A stretch of DNA of 64,000 nucleotides. Origin: Novosphingobium terrae. GTDB lineage: Bacteria; Pseudomonadota; Alphaproteobacteria; Sphingomonadales; Sphingomonadaceae. The first letter of the stretch is position 1; each line of letters begins with the position of its first letter. Below the pieces are notes generated by a model, which saw only the letters and a program-made list of their open reading frames with translations, was not told where the DNA came from and ran no database searches. Both the position numbers and the translations under genes were made by a program. Positions 17,656 to 25,451 of the stretch are shown one piece after another. Location of the stretch: NCBI RefSeq assembly GCF_017163935.1, contig NZ_JABVZR010000004.1, positions 4,554-68,553 on the forward strand, written 5' to 3'.

Positions 17656-19022
17656 TGCCGCTCCATACAATCAGCGCACACGAAGAAATCAGTGCTGTCG
17701 ATCAGAGCAGGCAGGCGGGTTTCACCATGGTTGAAGCTGTCCTTTCGCTATCTCTGATGGCTGTCATGGCGGTAGGGATCGGTGAGGCGATTAATCGCAA
17801 TAGCAACAACATTGGCTTGGCCAATGTTGCGTCGCAAATGTCAGAACTGCGCGCTGCGACTGATCGCTATGTGCAGGATAATTTCATGTCTCTTTCCTCG
17901 GCGGCAGCAGGAGGGCCAATCGAGATTCCCATCTCGACTTTAGCCAATGGAAATTATCTACCTCCCTCTTTCAATAGCACGAATCTGTACCAACAGACCT
18001 ATCATGTTTATTTACGTGAGCGCTCATCAAGCGTTCTTGAAAGCATGGTTGCGCCCACAGGAGGCAGGGCGTTATCTATCACGGAAGGCGGAAACATCGC
18101 CCTTCTGCTGAAGGGCGTCGGTGGATATGTCCCCCAGGGCTCTGGCAACGCAGTAGGATCGCGCGGCGCTTGGAACCTCTCGCTGGCGTCCATAGTGCCC
18201 GGTTCTTCGCCTCGGCCATCTGGTGCGGCGGTTGCGTACCAGATCCATTATAGCGTCTACGGCCCTACTGGTGCGCTAATAAGGTACGCCACGGGCAATC
18301 CGTTGGACAACCAAATGGCTGCAACGCTCAATATGAACGGCAATGCCATTAGCAATACCGGGACGATCACGGGCAGCCAGTTTGTCAGTAACGGCAGTGC
18401 GAACGGCCCATCTGTTATTGCAAATACCCCAAACATTGGTTCGACCGGTGGCATTCAGCTCCAGGGTAACCCATCAACAGGCGTGGCTTACTTCCAAGTC
18501 ACTGATAAAGATGCACATGCCCAATGGGGGTATGCTGCAATCACCCCGGATGGTCTTTGGAACTGGTCTGGAACAATCAACGCTGCAAACTTGCTTATCA
18601 ACGGGCAGCCGATTGGCGGAATACCAGCTGGCGTGATTGTGGCGTTCTCGGGCGCCTGCCCGTCAGGTTGGAGCGAGTACGGTGGCGCGCGAGATAGGGT
18701 GATCGTTGGAGCTGGTGGAAGCTACTCGACGGGACAGACCGGGGGCTCGGATAGCGTTGCACTCAGTGTCAACCAGATGCCGTCCCATAGTCACGGTGAA
18801 TTCTCAAATCAGGCCTCTAATTCAAACATATCTTCAGCTTCACAAGCGCCGGCGGTTGGTACTAATGCGGCAGGTGATAAATATTTTAACTATAGTATTA
18901 CAGGTGCTGGGAATGCCGCTTCCACCGGAAATTGGATCGGGCAAACGCAATATGTTGGAGGCGGTCAGCCCTTTGATAATCGCCAGCAATTCGTTGCCCT
19001 AAATTATTGTCAGAAGAACTAA
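17655..19022 (+). CDS. pilV: PilV minor prepilin with phage-tail-collar-like tip domain
   Basis: A 455-residue minor prepilin: 22-residue leader ending in RQAG, then FTMVEAVLSLSLMAVMAVG with Glu at position 5. A central part rich in Asn, Gly and Ser leads to a C-terminal domain with the signature of phage tail-fibre tips (GVIVAFSGACPSGWSEY, then NQMPSHSHG and FVALNYCQKN). PilV is the thin-pilus tip adhesin that picks the recipient in IncI plasmids, where its C-terminus is switched by a shufflon. Here there is one fixed C-terminus, with no recombinase or alternative cassettes next to it. Confidence 0.88.
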   Translation: MPLHTISAHEEISAVDQSRQAGFTMVEAVLSLSLMAVMAVGIGEAINRNSNNIGLANVASQMSELRAATDRYVQDNFMSLSSAAAGGPIEIPISTLANGNYLPPSFNSTNLYQQTYHVYLRERSSSVLESMVAPTGGRALSITEGGNIALLLKGVGGYVPQGSGNAVGSRGAWNLSLASIVPGSSPRPSGAAVAYQIHYSVYGPTGALIRYATGNPLDNQMAATLNMNGNAISNTGTITGSQFVSNGSANGPSVIANTPNIGSTGGIQLQGNPSTGVAYFQVTDKDAHAQWGYAAITPDGLWNWSGTINAANLLINGQPIGGIPAGVIVAFSGACPSGWSEYGGARDRVIVGAGGSYSTGQTGGSDSVALSVNQMPSHSHGEFSNQASNSNISSASQAPAVGTNAAGDKYFNYSITGAGNAASTGNWIGQTQYVGGGQPFDNRQQFVALNYCQKN

Positions 19023-19663
19023 TGTTTACGATTACCCCTCACATTGTTGCCGGTGCACTTGCGGCATCCGCTGCAACGCCAGTTGTCGCTTATCTGGGGC
19101 TCAAGGTGGCGAAAGCCACTGATACGGCTCTTTCCGGGATGAGGCCGATCAGCTCTCCAACCTCGATCGGCCTGGGCGCCACAATTGCAGCGGCGGCTGT
19201 CTTTGTGGCGCCAACCTTCTCCGTTGCCACCGTGATCTTGGCGGCTGTCTTAGGTGCCATTGTGGCTGCTGATTTCGCCAACATGATTATCCCAGATATT
19301 CTTGTGACCGGACTAGCGATTATTGGCCTCGCGAGCAGGCCGTATGCACCTTTTGTCGCATGGCACACTCTGGCTTGGGCAGGTGTTGGAATTTTCATAT
19401 TGGGACAAGCCTTCGCCGCGTTCATGCGGTGGCGCCTTAATCAAGTGGCATTTGGTGGCGGGGACGTAAAGCTGATGGCGGCGCTTGCCGCGAACATTCC
19501 ATCTGCTCACCTAGGCCTTGTGTTTCTCCTTGGGTGCGGGCTTGCGATATTCGGTCACTGCGTGCGACCAGTACGCCACATGCCCTTTGGGCCCTACCTC
19601 GCGACAGGCTTCCTACTGGCTTGCCAAATGACGCACTGCTTTTTTGATCCGACCTTGATCTAG
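19022..19663 (+). CDS. pilU: PilU prepilin peptidase (A24)
   Basis: A 213-residue polytopic protease that cleaves PilS and PilV leaders. The two aspartates of the aspartic site lie in VAADFANMIIPD and in FGGGDVKLMAAL (the GxGD motif). It lacks the N-methylating cytoplasmic domain of chromosomal PilD, as plasmid PilU proteins do. It starts with ATG overlapping the pilV stop (TAATG) and ends the operon. No clear terminator follows. Confidence 0.88.
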   Translation: MFTITPHIVAGALAASAATPVVAYLGLKVAKATDTALSGMRPISSPTSIGLGATIAAAAVFVAPTFSVATVILAAVLGAIVAADFANMIIPDILVTGLAIIGLASRPYAPFVAWHTLAWAGVGIFILGQAFAAFMRWRLNQVAFGGGDVKLMAALAANIPSAHLGLVFLLGCGLAIFGHCVRPVRHMPFGPYLATGFLLACQMTHCFFDPTLI

Positions 19664-19737
19664 GTTGCTACTCAGGTGCACCGCTGCGACGCAGTCGCTC
19701 AACCAATCGCAGATCCGGCCATTACTGATTGACCTAG

Positions 19738-19771
19738 TAACCGTATGCGCTTATATAAGCGTCATTGGTTA
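19738..19771. repeat. 34-bp dyad, left copy
   Basis: The site reads TAACC-N5-CGCTTA-TA-TAAGCG-N5-GGTTA, an inverted repeat with arms of 5 and 6 bases. A second copy at 38776-38809 differs at one base, in the same orientation. Here no gene starts after it: an ATG is followed at once by TAG. The gap 19664-19941 holds nothing else I can name. The two copies bracket the accessory region. Confidence 0.7.
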
Positions 19772-19941
19772 CGGGATTGATATGTAGCTGGTATTAAGCG
19801 ATCAAGTTGTATCAGGCGTGCATTAATAGTTGTCAGCATTATAGGTAGATGTACTACATCATTCCTTATTGACATGGCGACGAGCTAAAGCAATGGGATT
19901 TCAAGGGGTTCTTGGGGGAAAACAGGTGGACGAGGTTGTAA

Positions 19942-20265
19942 ATGAATATTGGGTTGGTTCATGATTTCAGTGCAATCATCAGCAAGGTAATCTCTCGATT
20001 TTCTTTGCTGTTTGCGCCAATCGGCTTAATGATTGTTATAATATCTAATTTTGTGCCTGAAAAGTTTGGTGATCGTGATGTTCGGGCGTTTGTGAATTTC
20101 GACGTCAAGATTGCATATGCCGTTCTGGCTTTAGCGCTCTCTGACTATATCGGTCAGCATTATGCTCTCAGATACGCTAAATCCCTCAAGCTTATGGTGT
20201 ATGGACATTTTCTGTTCCAGGCTACCGGTTTGGGGTTGGGCGGGACGATGTTAGCCGTTTTGTAA
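19942..20265 (+). CDS. Hypothetical small membrane protein
   Basis: A 107-residue predicted protein with three hydrophobic stretches (around 18-36, 55-70 and 86-107) and no family I recognise. A GAGG eight bases before the ATG is a plausible ribosome site. Composition is more AT-rich than the pil operon upstream, as in the rest of the accessory region. It stands alone between the left dyad and the nuclease-like gene. Confidence 0.45.
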   Translation: MNIGLVHDFSAIISKVISRFSLLFAPIGLMIVIISNFVPEKFGDRDVRAFVNFDVKIAYAVLALALSDYIGQHYALRYAKSLKLMVYGHFLFQATGLGLGGTMLAVL

Positions 20266-20601
20266 TTTGGTCAATCGAGACTTCGGGTCGCAATACACTT
20301 TTCCTATCACAATATGGTCATAGCCAATTGTGGTAATATGAGTTTGGAAGTTTGACCGGATAGCTAAGGTCAACAAGAGCATAGAAAATTCGCGATGGGC
20401 CATCACGATATGGCCAGCGATTACTATGTTGCTGCCCACACTCTTCACTACGCATTGCGTGACGGGCCCTCAGCACTGTCTTAAGCGATGACTGACACGC
20501 CTTAGCAAGCGCACGCGCTCTAACGTCGGCGCCGGTCGCCCCCAAGGTCGCAGCTCTGGCGCGTATGCGTTTCTTGTAGTGGGGGGGCGGGCTGGCGCCG
20601 G
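20266..20601. other. Intergenic stretch, nothing recognised
   Basis: About 336 bases without a convincing gene, promoter or repeat. It separates the small membrane-protein gene from the minus-strand nuclease-like gene. The reading frames that cross it are short and lack ribosome sites. Confidence 0.4.
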
Positions 20602-21180
20602 TCATAGTGGCCCGCATAATTCAGAATCAAGAGTGTCGTCGGTACTATCGGCGGTATCCAATATCGGTGCCGTGCCTGCCGGCAGGGAGCCAAACAGCGT
20701 TTCTAAAATCTCATCCATCGTGTCGATCCGGCGAAATAGCTTGCTGGGCACTTTGCTGTGGTTTGTGCGTAGCGGGCGATCGCCGGTTTCGCGTCGCCCG
20801 CTACGTTTGGGGCTCGCGAAACTTGACAGTTCAGGCAGAGGCGTCCCTGGCGCTCCACCAAACCACCAAAACGGGCCAAGATCGAGATCCAGTGTCACGC
20901 TGATCCATATTACGCATCCGCTCGGCTTTTCGACGAGCGCGCGGGCGACCGAGACTGGTGACGGTTTGCCGCGAATCCCCGTTTTGAACTGGATATGGCG
21001 CACAATCTGTCCCCGGCCCATAACCAGATCATAGCCATGAGCGTCGAACTCGGATCGCAAGATTTCCACATCCGTGATGCCACGCCGCCAAAGCGTTCTG
21101 AGGGCTTCGCCGACGAAAACGTGTTCGACAATGCGTTCCCGCAGCGTCGAATGATGCGAGTGCATGTCGATATTTACCAT
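20602..21180 (-). CDS. Hypothetical protein with PD-(D/E)xK-like core
   Basis: A 192-residue protein. Residues ~35-70 read as a nuclease-like core: a helix with Glu, then EFDAHGYDLVM (the Asp) and a beta strand HIQFKTG that supplies the Q-x-K pair of PD-(D/E)xK nucleases. A Trp-rich patch (FWWFGGAP) and an acidic tail follow. Proteins of this type accompany mobile regions, but no specific function is known to me. The nuclease call is a motif reading, not a family assignment. Confidence 0.6.
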   Translation of the reverse strand: MVNIDMHSHHSTLRERIVEHVFVGEALRTLWRRGITDVEILRSEFDAHGYDLVMGRGQIVRHIQFKTGIRGKPSPVSVARALVEKPSGCVIWISVTLDLDLGPFWWFGGAPGTPLPELSSFASPKRSGRRETGDRPLRTNHSKVPSKLFRRIDTMDEILETLFGSLPAGTAPILDTADSTDDTLDSELCGPL

Positions 21181-21490
21181 TGCTGAATTGGTCCTTTACG
21201 CCGGGGATCTACGCCTCCCTATCTGTCATGCGTTGCCATATCTACCTACTGCGTGGCAGACACAACGCGTTTGCTGAAGGCATAGGATGGAAGGCACGCC
21301 CTCTAATTGATCTTTCATGGCCTCGTGCGCGACGCGACGTGGTGCATTGCCGGCCCTAACCCGGGTTGCACGACCAATCGGCAGCGCCGGCTATGCTTCG
21401 TAATTTTTGCCGCTATAGGGGCCAAGGGCGAGGACGGTTCTCATAGCCGTGTGGGCCGTCAAACTGCTCGCCCAAAGGAGGTGATGCAGA
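21181..21490. other. Intergenic stretch before the tiny toxin ORF
   Basis: About 310 bases with no protein gene I can support. The last 15 bases hold the strong AGGAGGTGAT ribosome site of the ORF at 21491. A promoter for it should be here, but none stands out. Confidence 0.4.
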
Positions 21491-21577
21491 ATGACCAATT
21501 ACGAAGTGGCACAACTCATGATCGCCGGGCTTGGCTTGGTGGTCGCGATTGTGAAGCTGGGGCAGCGTAACCGCTGA
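21491..21577 (+). CDS. Holin-like small hydrophobic peptide (putative type I toxin)
   Basis: A 28-residue ORF with an excellent ribosome site, AGGAGGTGAT, six bases before the ATG. The product starts MTNYEVAQLMIAGLGLVVAI and ends in a basic tail. It has the layout of the putative holin-like toxins (short start MTxYExxxLMI, one membrane helix, positive tail) known mostly from Firmicutes type I toxin-antitoxin loci. A GC-rich hairpin with a T-run follows. A second, broken copy of the same start occurs 90 bases downstream. No antitoxin RNA can be shown from sequence alone. Confidence 0.6.
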   Translation: MTNYEVAQLMIAGLGLVVAIVKLGQRNR

Positions 21578-21590
21578 TCTAGCGGGGGTG

Positions 21591-21618
21591 GGGGCCTAGC
21601 CGGGCCTCTGCCCCTTTT
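21591..21618 (+). terminator. Probable terminator of the holin-like ORF
   Basis: GGGGC at 21591-21595 can pair with GCCCC at 21610-21614, with further G/C pairing possible inside, and four T follow. It lies 13 bases after the stop of the tiny ORF. Confidence 0.5.
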
Positions 21619-21624
21619 AGGTTT

Positions 21625-21654
21625 GAACCCGCCGGGTAGCCGCCCGGCGGGTTC
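21625..21654. other. Perfect 12-bp stem-loop
   Basis: GAACCCGCCGGG at 21625-21636 pairs without mismatch with CCCGGCGGGTTC at 21643-21654 around a 6-base loop. It has no T-run on the plus side and sits just before the ribosome site of the second, truncated toxin-like start, so it may control that start or mark a small RNA. Confidence 0.6.
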
Positions 21655-21666
21655 GAGGTGAGCAGA

Positions 21667-21696
21667 ATGACTGCTTACGAGGCGCTATCTATATAG
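21667..21696 (+). pseudogene. Truncated second copy of the holin-like peptide
   Basis: ATG with a GAGGTGA ribosome site, encoding MTAYEALSI and then a TAG stop. The first seven residues match the family start even better than the complete copy at 21491. The rest of the helix is missing, so I read it as a decayed tandem copy. Confidence 0.45.
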
Positions 21697-21816
21697 CACA
21701 ATTTTTTGTTCCTCCAAGAGGCAGAACGCACGGCGCTCGATCTAAACGGCAAAATCACGGCCTGCTGATCGGAAGTTTGGGCAACGATCCGCCGCCTGGC
21801 CAAATTCTGCCCCCCA

Positions 21817-22404
21817 TCAATCCAGCCTTGATGCCTTGATGTGCTGGGGAAATTTATCATTTTCCATAGCCCACATCAGGTATTCAACGCGCAAATCTAT
21901 CAAAGCGCGATATTGCGCATCCACCGCCGTTAGGAAGCGCGCTATGTCCGCAACCGTCGTTTTTGCCGGAGGAATGACGTTCAGCGCGCGCTTACCCTTG
22001 TTACCAATCGATACCTCCAACGCGCCGCGCACCTCGCGCACGATAATGCCATCCTCGGCAACCCATGCGTCATGCACAAAGCGGTTTCGCTTCTCCGATA
22101 ATGGTCCAAGAAGCTCACTTAATGCAGCATCTAGCTTATTAAACCACTCTCCATCGCCGCGCTTTATATATGCTGCTTTGCGGAGAATACTAATTTGGGT
22201 CCGAAACGGCGTCTCACTCATTACAGCGGTAGCGATGTCTCTGTCCGGTTCGCTTATCATGACGACAGAATGAAGAAGCTCGCGAACTTTAGTTTCGACC
22301 ATGCCCCAGACAATGACTACAAAGCCGAGATGACGGGCCAGATTTTCCATATCTGTCGCATCAAGAATTTCGTCGCCGCTGTTGTCCACCGGAATTTTTG
22401 TCAC
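21817..22404 (-). CDS. HEPN-like hypothetical protein
   Basis: A 195-residue, mostly helical protein. The central motif EKRNRFVHDAW supplies an R-x4-H pair (Arg106-His111), the signature of HEPN ribonucleases, in the usual place at the start of a helix after an acidic helix pair. A helix with WGMVETKVRELL near the N-terminus is typical of this family. HEPN proteins often act in toxin-antitoxin or abortive defence systems, but no partner nucleotidyltransferase is adjacent. A KorB-operator-like palindrome lies 46 bases upstream of its start. Confidence 0.65.
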   Translation of the reverse strand: MTKIPVDNSGDEILDATDMENLARHLGFVVIVWGMVETKVRELLHSVVMISEPDRDIATAVMSETPFRTQISILRKAAYIKRGDGEWFNKLDAALSELLGPLSEKRNRFVHDAWVAEDGIIVREVRGALEVSIGNKGKRALNVIPPAKTTVADIARFLTAVDAQYRALIDLRVEYLMWAMENDKFPQHIKASRLD

Positions 22405-22449
22405 TTAATCAGCCTTTGATTCGAGGCTATTAACCTCATCCCACTCTAA

Positions 22450-22464
22450 TTTTAGCTGCTAAAA
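22450..22464. promoter_or_regulatory. KorB-operator-like palindrome (one central change)
   Basis: TTTTAGCTGCTAAAA matches the core TTTAGCSGCTAAA except for the central base. It is upstream of the HEPN-like gene on the minus strand. The rest of the gap 22405-22641 shows nothing else. Confidence 0.4.
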
Positions 22465-22641
22465 GCCCGAGTTCGCAATTCTCAAAAGCGATCCAGAACG
22501 ATATGCCCTTTAGCAGAGAGGTTTTACGGAGGCCGGACTCTGAACGATCACCTTTGCGGTTGGCTGCAGCGTTCCGGGCCCAATTCGATTGCCAGACAAT
22601 CGCATAATAGAAATTATGTTAATTATACAATGACTTATGGT

Positions 22642-23904
22642 CTATTTTGCTATCGGGATTTCTCTGAAATTGGTGGTCCATGCTGGGCTCTTCTGGCCGC
22701 GCTTGGTGTCAAAGCTACGTGCTCCGAAACCTTGGGAGGCGAGTTTGATCGTCCCCCGGCCAAAGCGGCTGTTGAGCCCGTCCATGGCCTGCAACAACTC
22801 CGGCGCGCGCGGATCGGCCGCAGAGAAAAAGTCTCCCTGCCCCTTCCCTTCCGGCACAAGCTCCTCGAGCAGCACCCCGCATTTGGTGTAGACGCCACCG
22901 GGCTGATACATGGCTTCCATCATCTTGCCAGCGAGGGCACAAATCACTCTCGGGTCGTTGCTGGGCGGAGAAAGCCGCTCCTGTCGGCTCGCAGACGGTG
23001 GATTGCTCTTATAGCGCGAGCCATGCGCGAAGGCGATCAGCCGAGAGGCGCTCAGGCCTTGGGCGCGGATCTTTTCGGCGGCGCGCGCGGCGCGCTGTAC
23101 CATTGCCTCGCGTAACTCGCCCGGATTGGTGACAGGTGCGCCAAATTGCCGGGTTACAGCAGTCGCCTTCCGTGTGTCGGGTATCGGCTTGAAATCGTCG
23201 CATTCGATCCCGTTCAGTTCACGAACCAGGCGTTCAAGTACGACCGTGCCGACATTGCGGGCAACGGCAGGTTCCAGCTCAACGAGTTCCGCGGTGGTTC
23301 TCACGCCGAGAGGCTTCAGCCGCTCGACCATCGCAGGGCCGATGCCCCAAACCTCCTTGACCGGCCAAGCGGCAAACAGTCGGGAGCGAAGCTCTGCATC
23401 ATGGAGGTCGATGACACCGCCCCAGACCTTTTCGGTCGCCTTGGCCAGGGCATTTGCGACTTTCGAGAGTGCGCGGGTCGGCCCTAAACCGATCCGTGTC
23501 GGAAGACCGGTGATGCGGGCGATCGCATCGCGCAGTTTAAATGCTGCCGCTACATCACCCAGGCCGTTGGGGAGTACGGGCGCTCTATAGAAGCTCTCAT
23601 CAATGGAGTAGATCTCCACCACATCGCTATGGTCCGCGATGACCGCGTTGAATCTGCGATTCATATCCGCATAAAGTTCATAGTTCGAGGAGCGCACAAC
23701 GATGCCGTGTTGCTCGATGATCTCACGGATTTTGAAGACCGGATCGCCCATCTTGATATGGAGCGCCTTGGCCTCCTCGCTGCGCGCCACGGCGCAGCCG
23801 TCATTGTTGGAGGTGACGATCACCGGCACGCGCCGGAGGCTCGGGTCGAACACCCGCTCGGCGCTAACATAGAAATTGCAGCAATCGACAAGAGCCCATG
23901 CCAT
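22642..23904 (-). CDS. umuC: UmuC, catalytic subunit of DNA polymerase V (Y family)
   Basis: A 420-residue Y-family polymerase of the usual UmuC length, used for error-prone synthesis across DNA damage. The metal-binding aspartate sits in [19 protein letters not shown] and the second acidic pair in [10 protein letters not shown]. The helix-hairpin-helix region ([16 protein letters not shown]) and the little-finger region with RQFGAPV are intact. It lies nine bases after umuD in one operon under a LexA site. On plasmids such operons can add mutagenic repair capacity during or after transfer. Confidence 0.95.
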   Translation of the reverse strand: MAWALVDCCNFYVSAERVFDPSLRRVPVIVTSNNDGCAVARSEEAKALHIKMGDPVFKIREIIEQHGIVVRSSNYELYADMNRRFNAVIADHSDVVEIYSIDESFYRAPVLPNGLGDVAAAFKLRDAIARITGLPTRIGLGPTRALSKVANALAKATEKVWGGVIDLHDAELRSRLFAAWPVKEVWGIGPAMVERLKPLGVRTTAELVELEPAVARNVGTVVLERLVRELNGIECDDFKPIPDTRKATAVTRQFGAPVTNPGELREAMVQRAARAAEKIRAQGLSASRLIAFAHGSRYKSNPPSASRQERLSPPSNDPRVICALAGKMMEAMYQPGGVYTKCGVLLEELVPEGKGQGDFFSAADPRAPELLQAMDGLNSRFGRGTIKLASQGFGARSFDTKRGQKSPAWTTNFREIPIAK

Positions 23905-23913
23905 CGCCAGCCC

Positions 23914-24351
23914 CTATCGCTGATAGTTTCTGACGCCTGCGCGCACGACGCCCCAAACTTCGGCGCTGTCGTCGGCTACCTGCTCAGGATAGTTCTGGCG
24001 GCTGTTACGAGCCACCAGATAAGGCAGCCCATCTCTCCTGACGAGCTGGCGGCAGACGAATCCACCCGCAACCACCGCGATCACAATGTCGCCGGCTCGT
24101 GGCGTCTTATCTCGATCGACTACGACCACATCGCGATCCGAGATGCCGGCATCGATCATGCTGCTGCCATCTATCCGAAATACGAAGCTGCCCGCACGGT
24201 TGAGCTGTAGCAGCTCAGCCAGATTGATGGCATCTTCCTCCCAGTCCTGGGCGGGGCTTGGAAAGCCAGCACCTGCCACGCTGATCGCACTGAGCTGCAA
24301 GCCCGGCGCCAGTTCAGCGAGCGGGACTGGCTGCGCGACCGGCAGCTGCAT
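23914..24351 (-). CDS. umuD: UmuD-like S24 protein, catalytic Lys replaced
   Basis: A 145-residue UmuD homologue. The self-cleavage site is preserved (AGAGFPSPAQDW, cut expected between Ala28 and Gly29), as is the serine block IDGSSMIDAGI (Ser64). The catalytic lysine of this family lies in a V-K-(K/R)-L strand; here the aligned strand reads GGFVCRQLV, so the lysine is an arginine (codon CGC, Arg101). Known UmuD activates polymerase V after RecA-stimulated self-cleavage. With Arg the protein might not cleave itself, or a nearby residue may substitute. It is the first gene of the umuDC operon, with ATG at 24351. Confidence 0.9.
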   Translation of the reverse strand: MQLPVAQPVPLAELAPGLQLSAISVAGAGFPSPAQDWEEDAINLAELLQLNRAGSFVFRIDGSSMIDAGISDRDVVVVDRDKTPRAGDIVIAVVAGGFVCRQLVRRDGLPYLVARNSRQNYPEQVADDSAEVWGVVRAGVRNYQR

Positions 24352-24394
24352 AATATGATTCCCTTGCTCGATCCGCCCATCAATACGCCAATCC

Positions 24395-24409
24395 GAACAA
24401 ATAGGGAAC
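24395..24409 (-). promoter_or_regulatory. Alphaproteobacterial LexA (SOS) box
   Basis: The minus strand reads GTTC-CCTATTT-GTTC, an exact match to the alphaproteobacterial LexA site GTTC-N7-GTTC, 44 bases upstream of the umuD start. It shows the operon is SOS-controlled and points to an alphaproteobacterial host. Confidence 0.85.
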
Positions 24410-24459
24410 AGAGATTTTCGGGCTATGCCCCGATTTATCTCAAAAGGGCGCTCTGGGCG

Positions 24460-24711
24460 CTAGTCGTCAACGGCACGATCGCGGATCGCCTGGGCAATTT
24501 CCCGGACAATCTCGGCTTGATCGCCGGACTGCGCAGCGGCAAAGGATTCCGCAATAAACGCGGATCGCTCGAATCCGTCATCCCCGCGCTCATGTTCGCG
24601 TATCATTTGAGCTAGGTAAGTCAGGCGCCCGACAATCACGGGGGATTGCCCGGCGGTAAAGGCCTCCACAATCCTTGCCGATTGCTCGAACCCATCCACA
24701 TTAGAAGCCAT
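24460..24711 (-). CDS. Hypothetical protein with an internal duplication
   Basis: An 83-residue helical protein built of two similar units: GFEQSARIVEAF at 7-18 is repeated as GFERSAFIAESF at 46-57, each followed by a second helix ending in REI or IRE-type residues. No family is recognised. It lies upstream of the SOS box on the same strand and 21 bases after the membrane-protein gene, so it may be expressed with that gene. Confidence 0.55.
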   Translation of the reverse strand: MASNVDGFEQSARIVEAFTAGQSPVIVGRLTYLAQMIREHERGDDGFERSAFIAESFAAAQSGDQAEIVREIAQAIRDRAVDD

Positions 24712-24732
24712 TGGCCCTGCTCCCTTGCCTTT

Positions 24733-25035
24733 TCAGAGTGTGGCCAGCCTATTCAGAATGAACAGCGCCATTGGAACACCTAACACCACAGCGGCGACCA
24801 GATACCTGACTGCTGGCCAGTTTGTTGCCGCCCAGAGCATCCCAAATGCGATCAGACAGAATACGGGAAAGCCAATCAGGAGGCCTGACAGGGCGCCCCA
24901 ACCGTTTATCGCAATCCAAGTGCCGAGAAGCGGAATGGCCACCAGCGTTATTGCGAAGGTGACATTAAAGACACCTTCAAAGAACGGAACATCGCCCGCC
25001 CAAAATGTCTCCCGTGTCTTGCCTATGTTTTCCAT
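24733..25035 (-). CDS. Hypothetical membrane protein
   Basis: A 100-residue protein with three hydrophobic helices (around 23-40, 44-68 and 73-95), including GWGALSGLLIGFPVFCLIAF. No family recognised. It is followed by the 83-residue duplicated protein on the same strand. Confidence 0.6.
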   Translation of the reverse strand: MENIGKTRETFWAGDVPFFEGVFNVTFAITLVAIPLLGTWIAINGWGALSGLLIGFPVFCLIAFGMLWAATNWPAVRYLVAAVVLGVPMALFILNRLATL

Positions 25036-25098
25036 GGCTTACCCCACCAATCGCCTAGCTGATCACTATGCCATCTGACATGGGCATTCTCAATAGTT

Positions 25099-25132
25099 GG
25101 TCAAGGCCGCCCACTCAGGGGCGGCCTTGACC
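25099..25132. terminator. Perfect 13-bp hairpin after the MucR operon
   Basis: GGTCAAGGCCGCC at 25099-25111 pairs with GGCGGCCTTGACC at 25120-25132 around 8 bases. It begins one base after the stop of the 105-residue gene (minus strand) and has no T-run, so termination is likely but not certain. Confidence 0.6.
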
Positions 25133-25133
25133 T

Positions 25134-25451
25134 CTAGGGATCGTTCGCTGCCGAGCCGCAGACATAATCCCGAAGACTTTCAAGCATATCCTCAATATGA
25201 GCACCATCGCCGGGTGCGGTTGAAAATCTCAACCGCACCCGGCTGACTTCATTCTGCGCCAAGGTCGAAAAATAATTCAGAAGTTCCTTGGCGCGGCACT
25301 GGTTGGTCCGGGTCATCTCCAGGATATCCGCTTCAAAGCGCGCTTCGTGATAGGCTGCTGCATTGAAGTAAATCTGACCGTCAACGCCTATCGTGCAAAA
25401 TCGCATTGATGAGACGCTTGATGTTCGCCAGTCATCGAGGCGATCGTTCAC
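25134..25451 (-). CDS. Hypothetical protein following the MucR-like gene
   Basis: A 105-residue protein with no recognised family. It contains an aromatic strand (DGQIYFNAAAYHEARF), a helical centre and two Cys. Its start overlaps the stop of the MucR-like regulator by four bases, so the two are co-translated and may act together. Confidence 0.6.
   Translation of the reverse strand: MNDRLDDWRTSSVSSMRFCTIGVDGQIYFNAAAYHEARFEADILEMTRTNQCRAKELLNYFSTLAQNEVSRVRLRFSTAPGDGAHIEDMLESLRDYVCGSAANDP

Noticed and set aside
17655..19663. Shufflon-type switching of pilV
   Set aside because: No rci recombinase, no inverted repeats and no alternative pilV ends beside the gene.
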